From NCBI RefSeq assembly GCF_000376245.1, contig NZ_AQXM01000064.1, positions 62,001 to 126,000 on the forward strand: a stretch of 64,000 nt of DNA. Direction: 5' to 3'. The DNA comes from Acaricomes phytoseiuli DSM 14247. GTDB taxonomy: Bacteria > Actinomycetota > Actinomycetes > Actinomycetales > Micrococcaceae. The position numbers and the translations under genes are program-made. This document shows positions 13,093 through 23,071 of the stretch, piece by piece. A model generated the notes under the pieces. The model made no database searches. It had not been told where the DNA came from and was given only the letters and a program-made list of their open reading frames with translations. Position 1 is the first letter of the stretch. Each line of letters starts with the position of its first letter.

Positions 13093-14285
13093 GACGGCTC
13101 GGACTCCAGGTACTCCGGGATCGCGGCCAGATAGCCCTGCAAGTTCCGCTGCGTTTCGGCCAAGGAGTCTCCGCCGAACTTCTCCAGAACTGCTTGCGCG
13201 AGCACCAGGGCCACCATCGCTTCAGCGACCACTCCTGCTGCGGGGACAGCGCAGACGTCCGAGCGCTGATGATGCGCTTTCGCGGCTTCGCCGGTGGTGG
13301 TGTCAACCGTGCGCAGCGCTCTGGGCACGGTGGCGATGGGCTTCATCGCTGCGCGTACGCGTAGCACCTCCCCCGTGCTCATCCCGCCTTCTATGCCGCC
13401 GGCCCGGTTGCTCACCCGGCTGACTTTCTGATCCTCGCGGACCATTTCGTCATGGGCTTCGGAACCGCGGCGGCTCGCCGTGCGCAGACCATCGCCAATC
13501 TCCACCGCCTTGATCGCCTGGATGCCCATGAGCGCGCCGGCCAGCCGCGCATCCAGCCGCCGGTCCCAGTGCACATAGCTGCCGATGCCCGGCGGCAGGC
13601 CGAGGGCTACGACTTCCACGACTCCGCCCAGGGTTTCTCCGGCGCTGTGCGCCGCATCGACTTCGGCGATCATCGCGGCAGAGGTCTCCGCGTCGAAGCA
13701 GCGCAGCGGATCAGCATCCAGAGCCGCGATGTCCTCCGGCGATGGAAGAGGAGTGCCTTCGGGCACGGCAGCGGCCCCGACGGCGACGGTGTGGCTCAGC
13801 AGGCGGATGCCCAGTTGCTCGAGGAAAGCGGCGGCCACCGTACCGAGAGCCACTCGCATCGCGGTTTCCCGGGCGCTGGCCCGCTCCAGCACGGGGCGTG
13901 CCTCGGCGAAACCGTACTTCTGCATTCCGGTGAAATCGGCGTGCCCGGGCCGGGGCCTGGTCAGGGGCGCATTACGGGCCAGCCCGGCCAGCTCCGCTTC
14001 AGGCACCGGTTCCGCGGACATCACCTGCTCCCATTTGGGCCATTCGGTGTTACCCACGTGGATCGATACCGGGCCGCCTTGGGTCAAACCATGACGAACT
14101 CCACCGAGCAGGCTCACCTCGTCCTGCTCGAATTTCATTCGGGCGCCGCGGCCGTAGCCGAGCCGGCGTCTGGCAAGAGCCGCCTGAAGGTCCGCGCTGC
14201 GGATCGGGACCCCGGCGGGCAGGCCCTCGAGGATGCCGGTGAGTGCCGGTCCGTGGGATTCGCCGGCAGTGAGCCATCGCAACAT
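13089..14285 (-). CDS. aroC: Chorismate synthase
   Basis: FMN-dependent 1,4-elimination of phosphate from EPSP to give chorismate. The 398-residue protein begins [21 protein letters not shown], the family signature, with [11 protein letters not shown] and the later [23 protein letters not shown] region. All features are those of an intact enzyme. The end overlaps aroK by 4 nt; aroE starts 31 nt upstream of its start codon. Confidence 0.97.
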
Positions 14286-14316
14286 AGCTCCATCCTGCCA
14301 CGAGTACAGGGCATAC

Positions 14317-15198
14317 TCAGCGCCTCAGCAAGCCAACTGAGTCACACATCACATTGATGACATCGGGGCGGTCGGTGAGATCTTCACCGGTGAACGCCGC
14401 AACCTGGGCCACGGCTTGATACAACAGCATCTCCAGGCCGCTCACGGCCCGACCTCCATGCGCTTGCCAGCGCCGAGCGAGATCAGAGGGCCAGGGCGCG
14501 TAGGCGACATCCAGCAGCAATGCTCCGCTGAGCTGCGACTGGTGGGCACCCTCGGCTCCTGGGCTCCCGGAGCCCAGAGCGTCTGCGGCATGCGGAGGCA
14601 GTGTGCTGATCACTAGCGGGGCCGAGCTCAAATCAGTCTCGGCTAGCGGACTCACGCGCAGTTCCATCCCCCAGCGGCGGCTCAGTACCCGCAGCGGGGC
14701 TGCCTGCTCGGGCCGACGCAGAGCCAGCTGAACGCGGCGTGCACCGCGCTCATGCAAAGCCGCCAGGGCGGCTGAGGCAGTACCGCCGCCGCCCAGGATC
14801 ATAGCGTCAGCACCGACATCTTCATCTTCGCATTCTTCCCGCCCCGCCTGCTGCTGGGCGTGCGCCAAGGCCCGGACGATGCCGATGACATCGGTGTTCT
14901 TCCCGTGCAAAGCGCCCGATTCGTCGACCAGCACCGTATTGAGCACGCCGAGTTCGGTGACCAGCTCATCCGGATGGTCGATGAGCTCAACCGCAGCAGC
15001 CTTATGCGGCATGGTGACGGAGACCCCGGCCCACTCCTGGGGGGCGCGGCGCAGCTCGGTGAAGAAGGACGGCAGGTCCTCCGGAGGCACGTCTATCGCA
15101 CGGTAGTCGATGGACCGGCCCAGGCACCGATAGGCAGCTTCATGCAGCGCCGGTGACTTCGAATGGGCGATGGGATGGCCAATGACCGCGGCACGCAT
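14317..15198 (-). CDS. aroE: Shikimate dehydrogenase
   Basis: NADPH-dependent reduction of 3-dehydroshikimate. The 293-residue protein starts [21 protein letters not shown] (substrate-binding, with catalytic Lys in MPHKAAAVE) and has the [18 protein letters not shown] nucleotide fold and [12 protein letters not shown] near the end. It sits between mltG and aroC. Confidence 0.95.
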   Translation of the reverse strand: MRAAVIGHPIAHSKSPALHEAAYRCLGRSIDYRAIDVPPEDLPSFFTELRRAPQEWAGVSVTMPHKAAAVELIDHPDELVTELGVLNTVLVDESGALHGKNTDVIGIVRALAHAQQQAGREECEDEDVGADAMILGGGGTASAALAALHERGARRVQLALRRPEQAAPLRVLSRRWGMELRVSPLAETDLSSAPLVISTLPPHAADALGSGSPGAEGAHQSQLSGALLLDVAYAPWPSDLARRWQAHGGRAVSGLEMLLYQAVAQVAAFTGEDLTDRPDVINVMCDSVGLLRR

Positions 15199-15204
15199 GG
15201 CAGC

Positions 15205-16404
15205 TCAGGCGCACCGGCCGGAGTTCGCCGAGCACCAGTCCCGGTACTTGCTCACATTTTGCTGATGCTCTTCGTACGTCGCCGCGAAGAGGGTCTCACC
15301 GCTGTCCAGGTTGATCGTGACCCAGAAGTAGTAAGGATTCTGCTCGGGCTCGGCCGCAGCGGTGATGGCCTGCATCTTCGGCGATCCGATCGGGCCCGGC
15401 GGCAGGCCTGGCCTGGCGAAGGTGTTGTACGGATTAGAAGCGTCCTGCTTCTCCGCATCGGTGACGTTATAGCTCTTCCTGTTCAGCCCGTAAGTCACCG
15501 TGGCATCGGATTCGATCCGGCGCCCAGTCTCCTCATTGGGCTTATTGAGACGGTTCTCGATGGCCCCGGCGATCGCGGCATAGTACCTCTCGCTGCCTTC
15601 GGCCTCGATGATGCTGGCGATCGTCAGCACTCGGAACTGATCATCCGCTCCCTGCACACCGGCTACCGCTAATTCATCCATGGTCCGCTGGACCATTTGA
15701 GCAAGGATCTCCCGCGCCGAGCTGCCCACTGGGAACTGGTATTCGCCGGGAGCCAGATAGCCCTCCAGAGACGGTGCTTGCGAGGGTAGGCCGAACTGGG
15801 TGGGATCCTGCGCGAGCTGCTCGAACTCGCTCACCGGAATCTTGGTGGTGCTGCTGAGTTTCTCGAAGACTTCGCCCTGCCGCAGGTTCTGCGGGATCGG
15901 CGAATAGAAGACTTGATCTTGCGGGGACATCAACACTTCGACCGCTTCGGAGGCCTTCATCTGCTTGCGCAGGGGGTAGGTACCCGGCATCAGCCGTTCT
16001 TCCGCCTGGACTTCGGAAACCGCGCTGATGAAAGCGCTCTCGCTGGCGACCACATCCTGATTGCGCAGATCAGCGGCCACCGTACGGGTATTCGCCCCGG
16101 CCGGGAGCTCGTAGATTACTTCCGCACCGCCCGGGCCAGGATAATCCCGGCCCGGAGTGAGTCCGAGCATCGGGGAGACTACTTGCACCGCGAAGACGCC
16201 GACGCCCAGCAGCACCGCCAGGACCGTCGTGATCAGTACCGTACGGCGACGACGCTGGACTTTCTTCGATGTTCGGCGGGAACGGCGTGTCTGGGGTGCT
16301 TGCGCACCGGCAGCTTCGGGCGCTGCCCCTATCTGCGCGGGTGAATCGAAAATCGGGTTCACCGCAGAACTCCGCAGCTCGGGGTCAAGATGCTGATAAT
16401 GCAT
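15205..16404 (-). CDS. mltG: Endolytic murein transglycosylase MltG (YceG)
   Basis: Cleaves nascent peptidoglycan strands at the membrane and is thought to terminate glycan elongation. The 399 residues comprise a cytoplasmic tail with a basic patch, one membrane helix (VLITTVLAVLLGVGVFAVQVV, about residues 52-72), a LysM-like region (PAGANTRTVAADL), and the YceG catalytic core with ASIIEAEGS holding the active-site Glu and YNVTDAEKQDASNPYNTF near GLPPGPIGSP. It lies between ruvX and aroE, the common actinobacterial order. Confidence 0.93.
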   Translation of the reverse strand: MHYQHLDPELRSSAVNPIFDSPAQIGAAPEAAGAQAPQTRRSRRTSKKVQRRRRTVLITTVLAVLLGVGVFAVQVVSPMLGLTPGRDYPGPGGAEVIYELPAGANTRTVAADLRNQDVVASESAFISAVSEVQAEERLMPGTYPLRKQMKASEAVEVLMSPQDQVFYSPIPQNLRQGEVFEKLSSTTKIPVSEFEQLAQDPTQFGLPSQAPSLEGYLAPGEYQFPVGSSAREILAQMVQRTMDELAVAGVQGADDQFRVLTIASIIEAEGSERYYAAIAGAIENRLNKPNEETGRRIESDATVTYGLNRKSYNVTDAEKQDASNPYNTFARPGLPPGPIGSPKMQAITAAAEPEQNPYYFWVTINLDSGETLFAATYEEHQQNVSKYRDWCSANSGRCA

Positions 16405-16413
16405 TCCTCACGA

Positions 16414-16956
16414 TCATTCGGCAACGGAGTGGCCTCCGGCACGGGACTCCCCTGTGCCGCCATCATCCGTTCCGATCTTCGCCTGTACCGCCTGCCCAGC
16501 CGGGCTACCGGTTGACTTCTCGATCTCCAAGGCGTGCTGCAGAATCCCCGCAGCAGCCATCTGGTCTACTACTTTACGATGCGCCCTGCCCGGGACGCCA
16601 GCTTGGTGCAGCTGCCGGTGTGCCGTTGTCGTGCTAAATCTTTCATCTACTAAACGGACTTCCGCCGTACTACCGGCAGCGGCCAAGCGTCCGGCTAGCT
16701 CCTGAGCCAGCAACCGTGCAGCTTCAGCGGAGGCCGATTCGGAGCCGCGCAGGGTCTGCGGAAGACCCACATAAATAATATGAACTTGCTGTGAAAGCGC
16801 TTCCTTGACCACGATGTTGAGATCCGAGCCTTTCCGCGCGTCCCTTTGCAGCGTGCGCAGCGGCGTGGCTAGGAGCGCATCCGGATCGGATTGCGCCAAC
16901 CCGACCCGGACGCTGCCGACATCAAGCCCTAAACGGACCCCGCGGCGGGAGGTCAT
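16414..16956 (-). CDS. ruvX: Holliday junction resolvase-like YqgF/RuvX nuclease
   Basis: RNase H-fold nuclease tied to 16S rRNA 5' maturation or Holliday-junction processing. The 180-residue protein has LGLDVGSVRVGLAQSDPD (first catalytic Asp), IYVGLPQTLRG and VRLVDERFSTTTAHRQL (later acidic residues). A C-terminal extension of about 30 residues after the core is Gly/Ala-rich. It follows alaS after 53 nt and is likely co-transcribed. Confidence 0.93.
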   Translation of the reverse strand: MTSRRGVRLGLDVGSVRVGLAQSDPDALLATPLRTLQRDARKGSDLNIVVKEALSQQVHIIYVGLPQTLRGSESASAEAARLLAQELAGRLAAAGSTAEVRLVDERFSTTTAHRQLHQAGVPGRAHRKVVDQMAAAGILQHALEIEKSTGSPAGQAVQAKIGTDDGGTGESRAGGHSVAE

Positions 16957-16969
16957 TTTTTCCGACCCA

Positions 16970-16991
16970 TTCCTGACTCTTTCCTGACTCT
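16970..16991. repeat. 11-bp perfect tandem duplication between alaS and ruvX
   Basis: TTCCTGACTCT occurs twice back to back. On the transcribed minus strand this duplicates a CAGGAA core that could act as a Shine-Dalgarno sequence for ruvX; the nearer copy ends about 15 nt before its start. Confidence 0.7.
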
Positions 16992-17009
16992 TTTTCGCTC
17001 TCTAGATCC

Positions 17010-19724
17010 CTAAGCGCGTTCTTGAACCGCAGCAGCGATTGCTTCGAGCGCGGTCGGGATCTGCGCGGCGTCGCTGCCGCCGCCCTGGGCGACATCGTCC
17101 TTGCCGCCGCCGCCGCCGCCAAGGATTCCGGCGGCCAGTTTCACCAGGGCACCGGCCTTGATCTTCAGTTCCCGAGCTGCCTCATTGGTCGCTACCAGAA
17201 TCAGCGGCCGGCCCTGGCTGCGGCCGGCCACGGCCACGGCGCTAGGAGCAGCGGCGGTACTGGCGCTCAACCGCTCGCGCAAATCGAGTGCGAGGGCTCG
17301 CAGATCATCAGCACCGCTAACCTCACCGGCATCGTGTCCGATGAAGGTCACTCCGGAAAGCTCCCGGGAGGTCTCCAACAAGGCCGCCGCCGTTGCGGAG
17401 AGCTGATCGCGACGCAGCCGGTCCAGCTCTTTCTCCGTCGCCTTGAGCTTAGCTAGGGTAGCTTCGATCCGGTCGCCGAGTTGATTCGAGGGCACTTTCA
17501 GCAGATCGCTCAGCTGCGTCACCAAGGCTCTTTCCGCCGCGAAATGACGGAAGGCCTCCATACCGACCAAAGCCTCTACCCGGCGGTTCCCGGAACCCAC
17601 CGACTGCTCCCCCAGCAAGGAGAGAGAGCCGATGAGCGAGGTGTTAGCCACGTGGGTGCCGCCGCAGAGCTCGCGGGACCAGGCGCCGTCGATCTCGACG
17701 ACGCGCACCTGATTTGCGTAGTTCTCGCCGAAGAGCGCCATCGCGCCCAGAGCCTTAGCTTCTTCCAGTGGCATCTGCGCGGAACGCACTTCGAAATTGT
17801 TCCGGATCGCGAGGTTCGCGACCTCTTCGATCTCCGAGCGGGCACCCTGACTGAGCGGTTCGCCCCAGGCGAAGTCGAAGCGCAGGTAACCGGCCTTATT
17901 GAAGGATCCGCGCTGAGTCGCTTCCGGGCCGAGGATCTGCCGGAGCGCCGCGTGCACGATATGTGTGCCGGTATGCGCCTGTTCAGCAGCATGCCGACGC
18001 TCCGCGTCCACCGCGGCCCGCACCAGGGCACCCTCCGGTACCTCTCCTTCCCGGACAATGGCCTTATGCACGCTCAAGCCCTTGACCGGCCGCTGCACAT
18101 CGAGCACTTCCACCACGAATCCATCGCCCGAGATCAGCCCGGTATCGGCGGCCTGACCGCCGGCCTCAGCGTAGAAAGGCGTCTCCGCGAGCACCAGTTC
18201 CACCTGCTCCCCGGCCCGTGCCGAGCCGGTGCGCTGGCCGTCCCGGAGCAGCCCTCGGAGCCGGGACTCGCCTTCCAGTGCGCTGTAACCGGTGAATACC
18301 GTTTCGCCTTGCGCGAGGAGCTCGTTGAAGGCCTCGGTATCGGCGTGAGCGCTCTTCTTCTCCTTAGCATCAGCTCTGGCCCGCTCCCGCTGCTCGGTCA
18401 TAAGCGCGCGGAACTGCCCTTCGTCCACCGCGACACCGGCTTCTTCGGCCATCTCCAGAGTCAGGTCGATGGGGAACCCATAGGTGTCGTGCAGAGCGAA
18501 AGCGTCCTGGCCGGAAAGCGTCTTGCTTCCCGATGCCAGGGACTCCGCAACGGCCTCCTCGAGCCGGGCGGTACCTGAGGCGATAGTGCGCAGGAAGGTC
18601 TTCTCCTCGGCGTAGGCGATCCGGCTGATCCGAGCGAAGTCCTCCGCCACCGCCGGGTAAAAACCGGCCATGGCGTCTTTGGACACGGGCATCAGCTCCG
18701 GCAGCACCGGCTTCTCCACACCGAGCAGGCGCATGGCCCGAACGGCCCGGCGGATAAGCCTGCGCAGGATGTATCCGCGGCCCTCGTTGGACGGCGAGAC
18801 GCCATCGGAGATAAGCATCAGTGCGGACCGGATATGGTCTGCCACAACTCGCAGCCGAACGTCCTGAGTGTGATGCGGATCGTTCGGATCCTCCGTGGAG
18901 GTGTACTCGATTCCGGCCAGTTCGGCGGCTTTGTCCAGAACCGGGCGCACCTGATCGGTCTCGTAGAGGTTCTCCACCCCCTGCAAGATCATCGCCAGCC
19001 GCTCCAAACCGAGGCCGGTGTCGATATTACGCTGCGGCAGTTCGCCGGCGATATCGAAATCGGTTTTGGACCGCACGGCCGAGAGCCGGTACTGCATGAA
19101 CACGAGGTTCCAGATCTCGATGTACCGCTCTTCGTCGACGGCCGGGCCGCCCTCCCGCCCGTAGGCGGGGCCGCGATCGTAATAGATCTCCGAACAGGGG
19201 CCGCCGGGGCCAGGCTGGCCGGTGCTCCAAAAATTGTCCGCTTTTCCGGTGCCTTGGATGCGTTCTTCCGGCAGGCCGATCACATCGCGCCAGATACCGC
19301 GTGCTTCTTCATCGATTTCACCGGTGTCTTCGTCCTGGTAAACCGTCACCCAGAGCCGCTCCGGATCAAGTCCGTAGCCGCCCTCCGCCAACGGGCTAGT
19401 CAGCAGCTCCCAGGCGAATCGGATAGCGCTTTCTTTGAAGTAGTCGCCAAAGGAGAAGTTACCGCACATCTGGAAGAAGGTGCCATGCCTGGCGGTCTTG
19501 CCGACTTCGTCGATATCTGCCGTGCGCAGACACTTCTGCACGCTCGTGGCCCGCGGGTACGGGGCGGGCTCCCGGCCCGTGAGGTACGGTACGAAGGGGA
19601 CCATACCGGCGATATTGAAAAGGATCGAAGGGTCGCTGGAAACCAGTGACGCGCTAGGGACTACGGTGTGCCCTTTGGCAGCGAAGAAATCGAGCCAGCG
19701 CTGAGCGATCTCCTGGGTTTTCAT
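17010..19724 (-). CDS. alaS: Alanyl-tRNA synthetase
   Basis: Charges tRNA-Ala. The 904 residues include the class II catalytic domain (N-terminal, GTFFQMCGNFSFGDYFKE), the tRNA-recognition region, the editing domain with zinc ligands HTGTH and CGGTH, and the C-Ala/DHHA1 domain ending GGGGGKDDVAQGGGSD. Length and motifs are complete. The start ATG follows TAACGC with AGGAGG-type purines upstream. Confidence 0.97.
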   Translation of the reverse strand: MKTQEIAQRWLDFFAAKGHTVVPSASLVSSDPSILFNIAGMVPFVPYLTGREPAPYPRATSVQKCLRTADIDEVGKTARHGTFFQMCGNFSFGDYFKESAIRFAWELLTSPLAEGGYGLDPERLWVTVYQDEDTGEIDEEARGIWRDVIGLPEERIQGTGKADNFWSTGQPGPGGPCSEIYYDRGPAYGREGGPAVDEERYIEIWNLVFMQYRLSAVRSKTDFDIAGELPQRNIDTGLGLERLAMILQGVENLYETDQVRPVLDKAAELAGIEYTSTEDPNDPHHTQDVRLRVVADHIRSALMLISDGVSPSNEGRGYILRRLIRRAVRAMRLLGVEKPVLPELMPVSKDAMAGFYPAVAEDFARISRIAYAEEKTFLRTIASGTARLEEAVAESLASGSKTLSGQDAFALHDTYGFPIDLTLEMAEEAGVAVDEGQFRALMTEQRERARADAKEKKSAHADTEAFNELLAQGETVFTGYSALEGESRLRGLLRDGQRTGSARAGEQVELVLAETPFYAEAGGQAADTGLISGDGFVVEVLDVQRPVKGLSVHKAIVREGEVPEGALVRAAVDAERRHAAEQAHTGTHIVHAALRQILGPEATQRGSFNKAGYLRFDFAWGEPLSQGARSEIEEVANLAIRNNFEVRSAQMPLEEAKALGAMALFGENYANQVRVVEIDGAWSRELCGGTHVANTSLIGSLSLLGEQSVGSGNRRVEALVGMEAFRHFAAERALVTQLSDLLKVPSNQLGDRIEATLAKLKATEKELDRLRRDQLSATAAALLETSRELSGVTFIGHDAGEVSGADDLRALALDLRERLSASTAAAPSAVAVAGRSQGRPLILVATNEAARELKIKAGALVKLAAGILGGGGGGKDDVAQGGGSDAAQIPTALEAIAAAVQERA

Positions 19725-19796
19725 GCGTTACGGCCTCCTGTGCCCTTGCTCATGGTCTGGTCCTGGCTGGTTCAGGGTGGATTCTAGAGCCAGCGG

Positions 19797-20021
19797 TCAG
19801 CGGTTCTGCTCTTGCAGGCCAAGGACCTGGCGGAGTTCGCTCTCCCGGCTCGACATGCCGTGGCGGAAAGCTGCCGAGAAGCCCTGGGCGTCTTCGCTCA
19901 GCTGTTTCACGGTCCTGTTGAGTCCCGAGGGGCTCAGGCTCTGCTGGGTCTGGTTGAGTTTCCGAAAAGTCAGAACCCCGATGGCTATGCCCAGGGCTAG
20001 CCAGAAAATCCTTGCGATCAT
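19797..20021 (-). CDS. Small membrane protein, DUF6167-like
   Basis: A 74-residue protein from the ATG at 20019-20021, preceded by GGAAGGGG at a suitable distance; the open frame upstream of this ATG is probably untranslated. It has one N-terminal membrane helix (ARIFWLALGIAIGVLTF) followed by a charged helical tail. Small proteins of this build lie between alaS and the DUF948 gene in Micrococcales. No function is known. Confidence 0.75.
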   Translation of the reverse strand: MIARIFWLALGIAIGVLTFRKLNQTQQSLSPSGLNRTVKQLSEDAQGFSAAFRHGMSSRESELRQVLGLQEQNR

Positions 20022-20160
20022 TGCGGGTTTACCCCTTCCACTGTCTGTTTCGCGCTGCCTGTCGGCGGCTCTCACGGCTAGCAGCCTTGAGTAACTGGTG
20101 AGTAAGTACTGCTGAGTAACTGGACGACCTGCTCGCTGGCCTTCCACGGACCCAGCTGCG

Positions 20161-20526
20161 CTAGCGTCGGTTCACTGGAGTACGGCGCTGTGCGAAGGCC
20201 TGCCGTACGCCGTAGGAGAACGCGGCGACCTTGATCAACGGACCTCCGACGGTAGCGGCGATCAGCGAGGAGAGCGCTGACATATTGGCTGTCGCATCGG
20301 AGACGTTCGAGGTCATCCCATCGACTTTCTTGAGCTGCTCATTGGTGGTGCTCACCGTCGCTGTGACTTCATCGATCAGCGGCGTGGTGCCATCCCCAAT
20401 GGAGCGGATGACCTGGCCCAGTTCGTCGAAGACCTTACCGAGTTTGAAGACCGGTACCGCGAGAATCGCGACCAGGATCGCGAAGACCCCTGCGGCGATG
20501 AGCCCGGCGATATCTCCACCTGACAT
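20161..20526 (-). CDS. DUF948 domain-containing membrane protein
   Basis: A 121-residue protein with one N-terminal membrane helix (IAGLIAAGVFAILVAILAVPVFKLG) then a helical region with heptad-like spacing (VTATVSTTNEQLKKVDGMTSNVSDATANMSALS), the coiled-coil layout of DUF948 proteins. The C-terminus is basic. It shares strand and spacing with the DUF6167-like gene and alaS. The molecular role is unknown. Confidence 0.82.
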   Translation of the reverse strand: MSGGDIAGLIAAGVFAILVAILAVPVFKLGKVFDELGQVIRSIGDGTTPLIDEVTATVSTTNEQLKKVDGMTSNVSDATANMSALSSLIAATVGGPLIKVAAFSYGVRQAFAQRRTPVNRR

Positions 20527-20639
20527 GGTTGCTCCTCCTGAAAACGGCTGATCTGGATCAGATTTGGATCAGATACAGTCTGAACGGCTCACGATCACTT
20601 TATCCGAAGCTCATGGGCCGCATCGACCGGACTCAGCCG

Positions 20640-20694
20640 GTGAAGACGCCGGGAGGCCCGCGGTCTCAGACCGCGGGCCTCCCGGCGTCTTCAC
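20640..20694 (-). terminator. 55-bp perfect palindrome downstream of rpsD
   Basis: Arms 20640-20666 and 20668-20694 are perfect 27-bp reverse complements around a single centre base. It starts 43 bp after the rpsD stop and is very GC-rich. There is no U tract on the minus-strand exit side, so it fits the I-shaped terminators common in actinobacteria rather than an E. coli-type terminator. Confidence 0.75.
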
Positions 20695-20736
20695 TCACCA
20701 GTTACTGCTGTTCAGCTACCGGCTGAGTCAGACGGA

Positions 20737-21363
20737 TCAACGAGCGTAGAATTCGACGACGAGCTGCTCTTCGCAGGTCACCGGGATCTCTGCGCGCTGC
20801 GGCCGGCGAACCAGACGGGCCTGGAGCTTGTCCAGCTGCACATCGAGGTAGCCCGGGACATCGGGGAGCACATCGCGGTGCGCGCCGGCGGCTGCGACCT
20901 GCAGCGGCGGGAGCTTCTCGCTGCGCGGGTGCACGTGGATCAGCTGCCCCTCGGCGACCCGGTAGGAGGGCCGGTCCACTCGGGCACCATCCACCATCAC
21001 GTGGCGGTGCACGACGAGCTGGCGAGCCTGGGCGATGGTGCGAGCGAACCCAGCACGCAGGACCAGAGCGTCCAGGCGCATCTCCAGGAGCTCGACCAGG
21101 TTCTCACCGGTCAGGCCCTTGGTGCGGCGGGCTTCTTCGAAGACCCGGGTCATCTGAGCTTCGCGGATGCCGTACTGGGCCCGCAGACGCTGCTTCTCGC
21201 GCAGCCGGACCGCGTAATCAGAATCCTGCTTCTTACGGGCGCGGCCATGCTCGCCGGGGCCGTACGGACGGCGCTCGAGGTACTTGGCGGCTTTAGGGGT
21301 GAGTGCGATGCCGAGGGACCGCGAAAGGCGGGCCTGCCGGCGCACACGGGGCTTCGTAGGCAC
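20737..21363 (-). CDS. rpsD: 30S ribosomal protein S4
   Basis: Primary 16S rRNA-binding protein of the 30S body. I start at the GTG at 21361-21363, giving a 208-residue protein beginning (V/M)PTKPRVRRQARLSRSLG with AAAAGGAC upstream; the longer frame adds 37 residues unlike any S4. It has ERRPYGPGEHGRARKKQDSDYAVRLREKQRLRAQYGI and the S4 domain (LEMRLDALVLRAGFARTIAQARQLVVHRHV). It stands alone, away from the ribosomal-protein operons, as in many actinobacteria, with its own promoter and a strong palindrome after it. Confidence 0.97.
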   Translation of the reverse strand: MPTKPRVRRQARLSRSLGIALTPKAAKYLERRPYGPGEHGRARKKQDSDYAVRLREKQRLRAQYGIREAQMTRVFEEARRTKGLTGENLVELLEMRLDALVLRAGFARTIAQARQLVVHRHVMVDGARVDRPSYRVAEGQLIHVHPRSEKLPPLQVAAAGAHRDVLPDVPGYLDVQLDKLQARLVRRPQRAEIPVTCEEQLVVEFYAR

Positions 21364-21440
21364 GGTGTAGTGTCCTTTTGTTCCTCGTGGCAGAACGGTT
21401 TCTGGCCTCCATCGTGGAGAGTCAGGGCTGCCACTCCCTG

Positions 21441-21469
21441 GTGCTACAGTCCCCGGGCATACTCGGCAA
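21441..21469 (-). promoter_or_regulatory. Possible rpsD promoter
   Basis: On the minus strand TTGCCG (21469-21464), a 17-nt spacer and TAGCAC (21446-21441). The match is moderate but the spacing is ideal and it lies about 80 nt before rpsD. Confidence 0.35.
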
Positions 21470-21598
21470 TCCATGATTCAGCGCGCGGATCCGTGGATCC
21501 TGTGTTGCTGATTGCTGAGGATATTCGCCGAGTCTGGAGCCGGGGCTTGCCAGTGCGGCACACAGTCTATCAGCTCTTACTAGCTCTCCCCAGCTCCC

Positions 21599-23041
21599 CT
21601 AGCTTTCAGTACCGCTCTCGCCGCGGACGATCTGTCGCAGCCGATCGAGCCGGGGGCCGATCTCGCGCTCTGCGCCGTTGCCTGTCGGCTGATAGTAGTC
21701 GCGGCCGAGGAGATCCTGCGGCGGGTACTGCTGAGCTGCCACGGAGTGCGGGGCGTCATGGGCGTAGATGTACCCGCGTCCGTGGCCGAGCCGCCCGGCC
21801 CCGGGATAATGCGCATCCCGTAGGTGCGCCGGGACTTCGCTGCCTTTGCCAGCGCGCACATCGGCTATCGCGGCGTTGATGGCCTGGTAGGAGGCATTCG
21901 ATTTGGGAGCCGTGGCCAGGTGCAGCACCGCCTCGGAGAGCACGATCCGGCCTTCGGGCATCCCGATGAGCTGGACCGCCTGAGCTGCCGCCACCGCGAT
22001 CGGCAAGGCCGTGGGATCCGCCAGGCCGATATCCTCACTCGCGGAGATGATCAGCCGCCGGGCGATGAACCGAGGGTCCTCCCCCGCTTCGATCATCCGG
22101 GCCAGATAGTGCAGGGCAGCGTCCGCATCCGATCCGCGGATCGATTTGATGAAGGCGCTGACCACGTCATAGTGCTGGTCCCCGGCCCGGTCGTAGCGCA
22201 CCACCGCGGCATCGACAGCCCGCTCAGCGTCCACGAGCTCGATCACCGGAACGGGGTCGCCGGTGCTACCGGAGTCCTTCTGCCCGGCAGCTTCACCGCC
22301 GCCTTGTGCAGCCTCCGGATGCTCGCCCCGGTGCCGCTCCAGTGCCACACCAGCGGCGGCTTCCAGGGTAGTCAGCGCACGGCGCGCATCCCCGGCCGCG
22401 AGCCGCACCAGATGATCCAGAGCGCCGTCACTGGCCTGCACCGTACCGCCCAGGCCCTGCGGCTCCACCACAGCGCGTTCCAGCAGTTTGCGGATATCGT
22501 CGTCACCGAGAGGCTGCAGGGTCAGCAGCAACGACCGGGAAAGCAGGGGTGAGACGACGGAGAACGAAGGGTTCTCAGTGGTCGCCGCGACGAGCACCAC
22601 CCAGCGGTTCTCCACCCCGGGCAGCAAGGCGTCCTGCTGCGCCTTAGTGAAGCGGTGTATCTCATCGAGGAAGAGCACCGTGGTCAGGCCGTGCAGATCA
22701 CGAGCTGTCAGCGCCTCATCCATTACCCGGCGCACATCCTTGACGCCGGCGGTAACGGCGGAGAGCTCCACGAAGGATCTGCCCGGGCCGCGCGCGATGA
22801 CATGCGCCAGGGTGGTCTTACCCGTGCCCGGCGGCCCCCAGAGGATCACCGAGCTCGGCCCCGCGGCGGAGTGGCTGGGGGCTGCGGCGAGCCGGTGCAG
22901 CGGCGAACCCTCCCCTAGCAGATGCTGCTGGCCCACCACATCATCCAGGCTGCGCGGGCGCATGCGTACCGCAAGCGGGGCCCGGGCGCGCGGAGCGGCG
23001 GAGCCCTCCGACTCTGCCGCAGCAGCGAACAAATCACTCAC
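21599..23041 (-). CDS. rarA: Replication-associated recombination protein A (MgsA/RarA AAA+ ATPase)
   Basis: AAA+ clamp-loader-like ATPase that acts at stalled replication forks. In 480 residues: Walker A GPPGTGKT (69-76), Walker [23 protein letters not shown], sensor motif ATTENPSF, and the C-terminal tetramerisation region ([32 protein letters not shown]). An insertion of about 35 residues rich in Gly, Glu and His ([20 protein letters not shown]) interrupts the middle. It lies head-to-head with the acVLRF1 gene. Confidence 0.95.
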   Translation of the reverse strand: MSDLFAAAAESEGSAAPRARAPLAVRMRPRSLDDVVGQQHLLGEGSPLHRLAAAPSHSAAGPSSVILWGPPGTGKTTLAHVIARGPGRSFVELSAVTAGVKDVRRVMDEALTARDLHGLTTVLFLDEIHRFTKAQQDALLPGVENRWVVLVAATTENPSFSVVSPLLSRSLLLTLQPLGDDDIRKLLERAVVEPQGLGGTVQASDGALDHLVRLAAGDARRALTTLEAAAGVALERHRGEHPEAAQGGGEAAGQKDSGSTGDPVPVIELVDAERAVDAAVVRYDRAGDQHYDVVSAFIKSIRGSDADAALHYLARMIEAGEDPRFIARRLIISASEDIGLADPTALPIAVAAAQAVQLIGMPEGRIVLSEAVLHLATAPKSNASYQAINAAIADVRAGKGSEVPAHLRDAHYPGAGRLGHGRGYIYAHDAPHSVAAQQYPPQDLLGRDYYQPTGNGAEREIGPRLDRLRQIVRGESGTES

Positions 23042-23071
23042 ATCTCTACGCTACCCGCTAGCGTAGACAGA

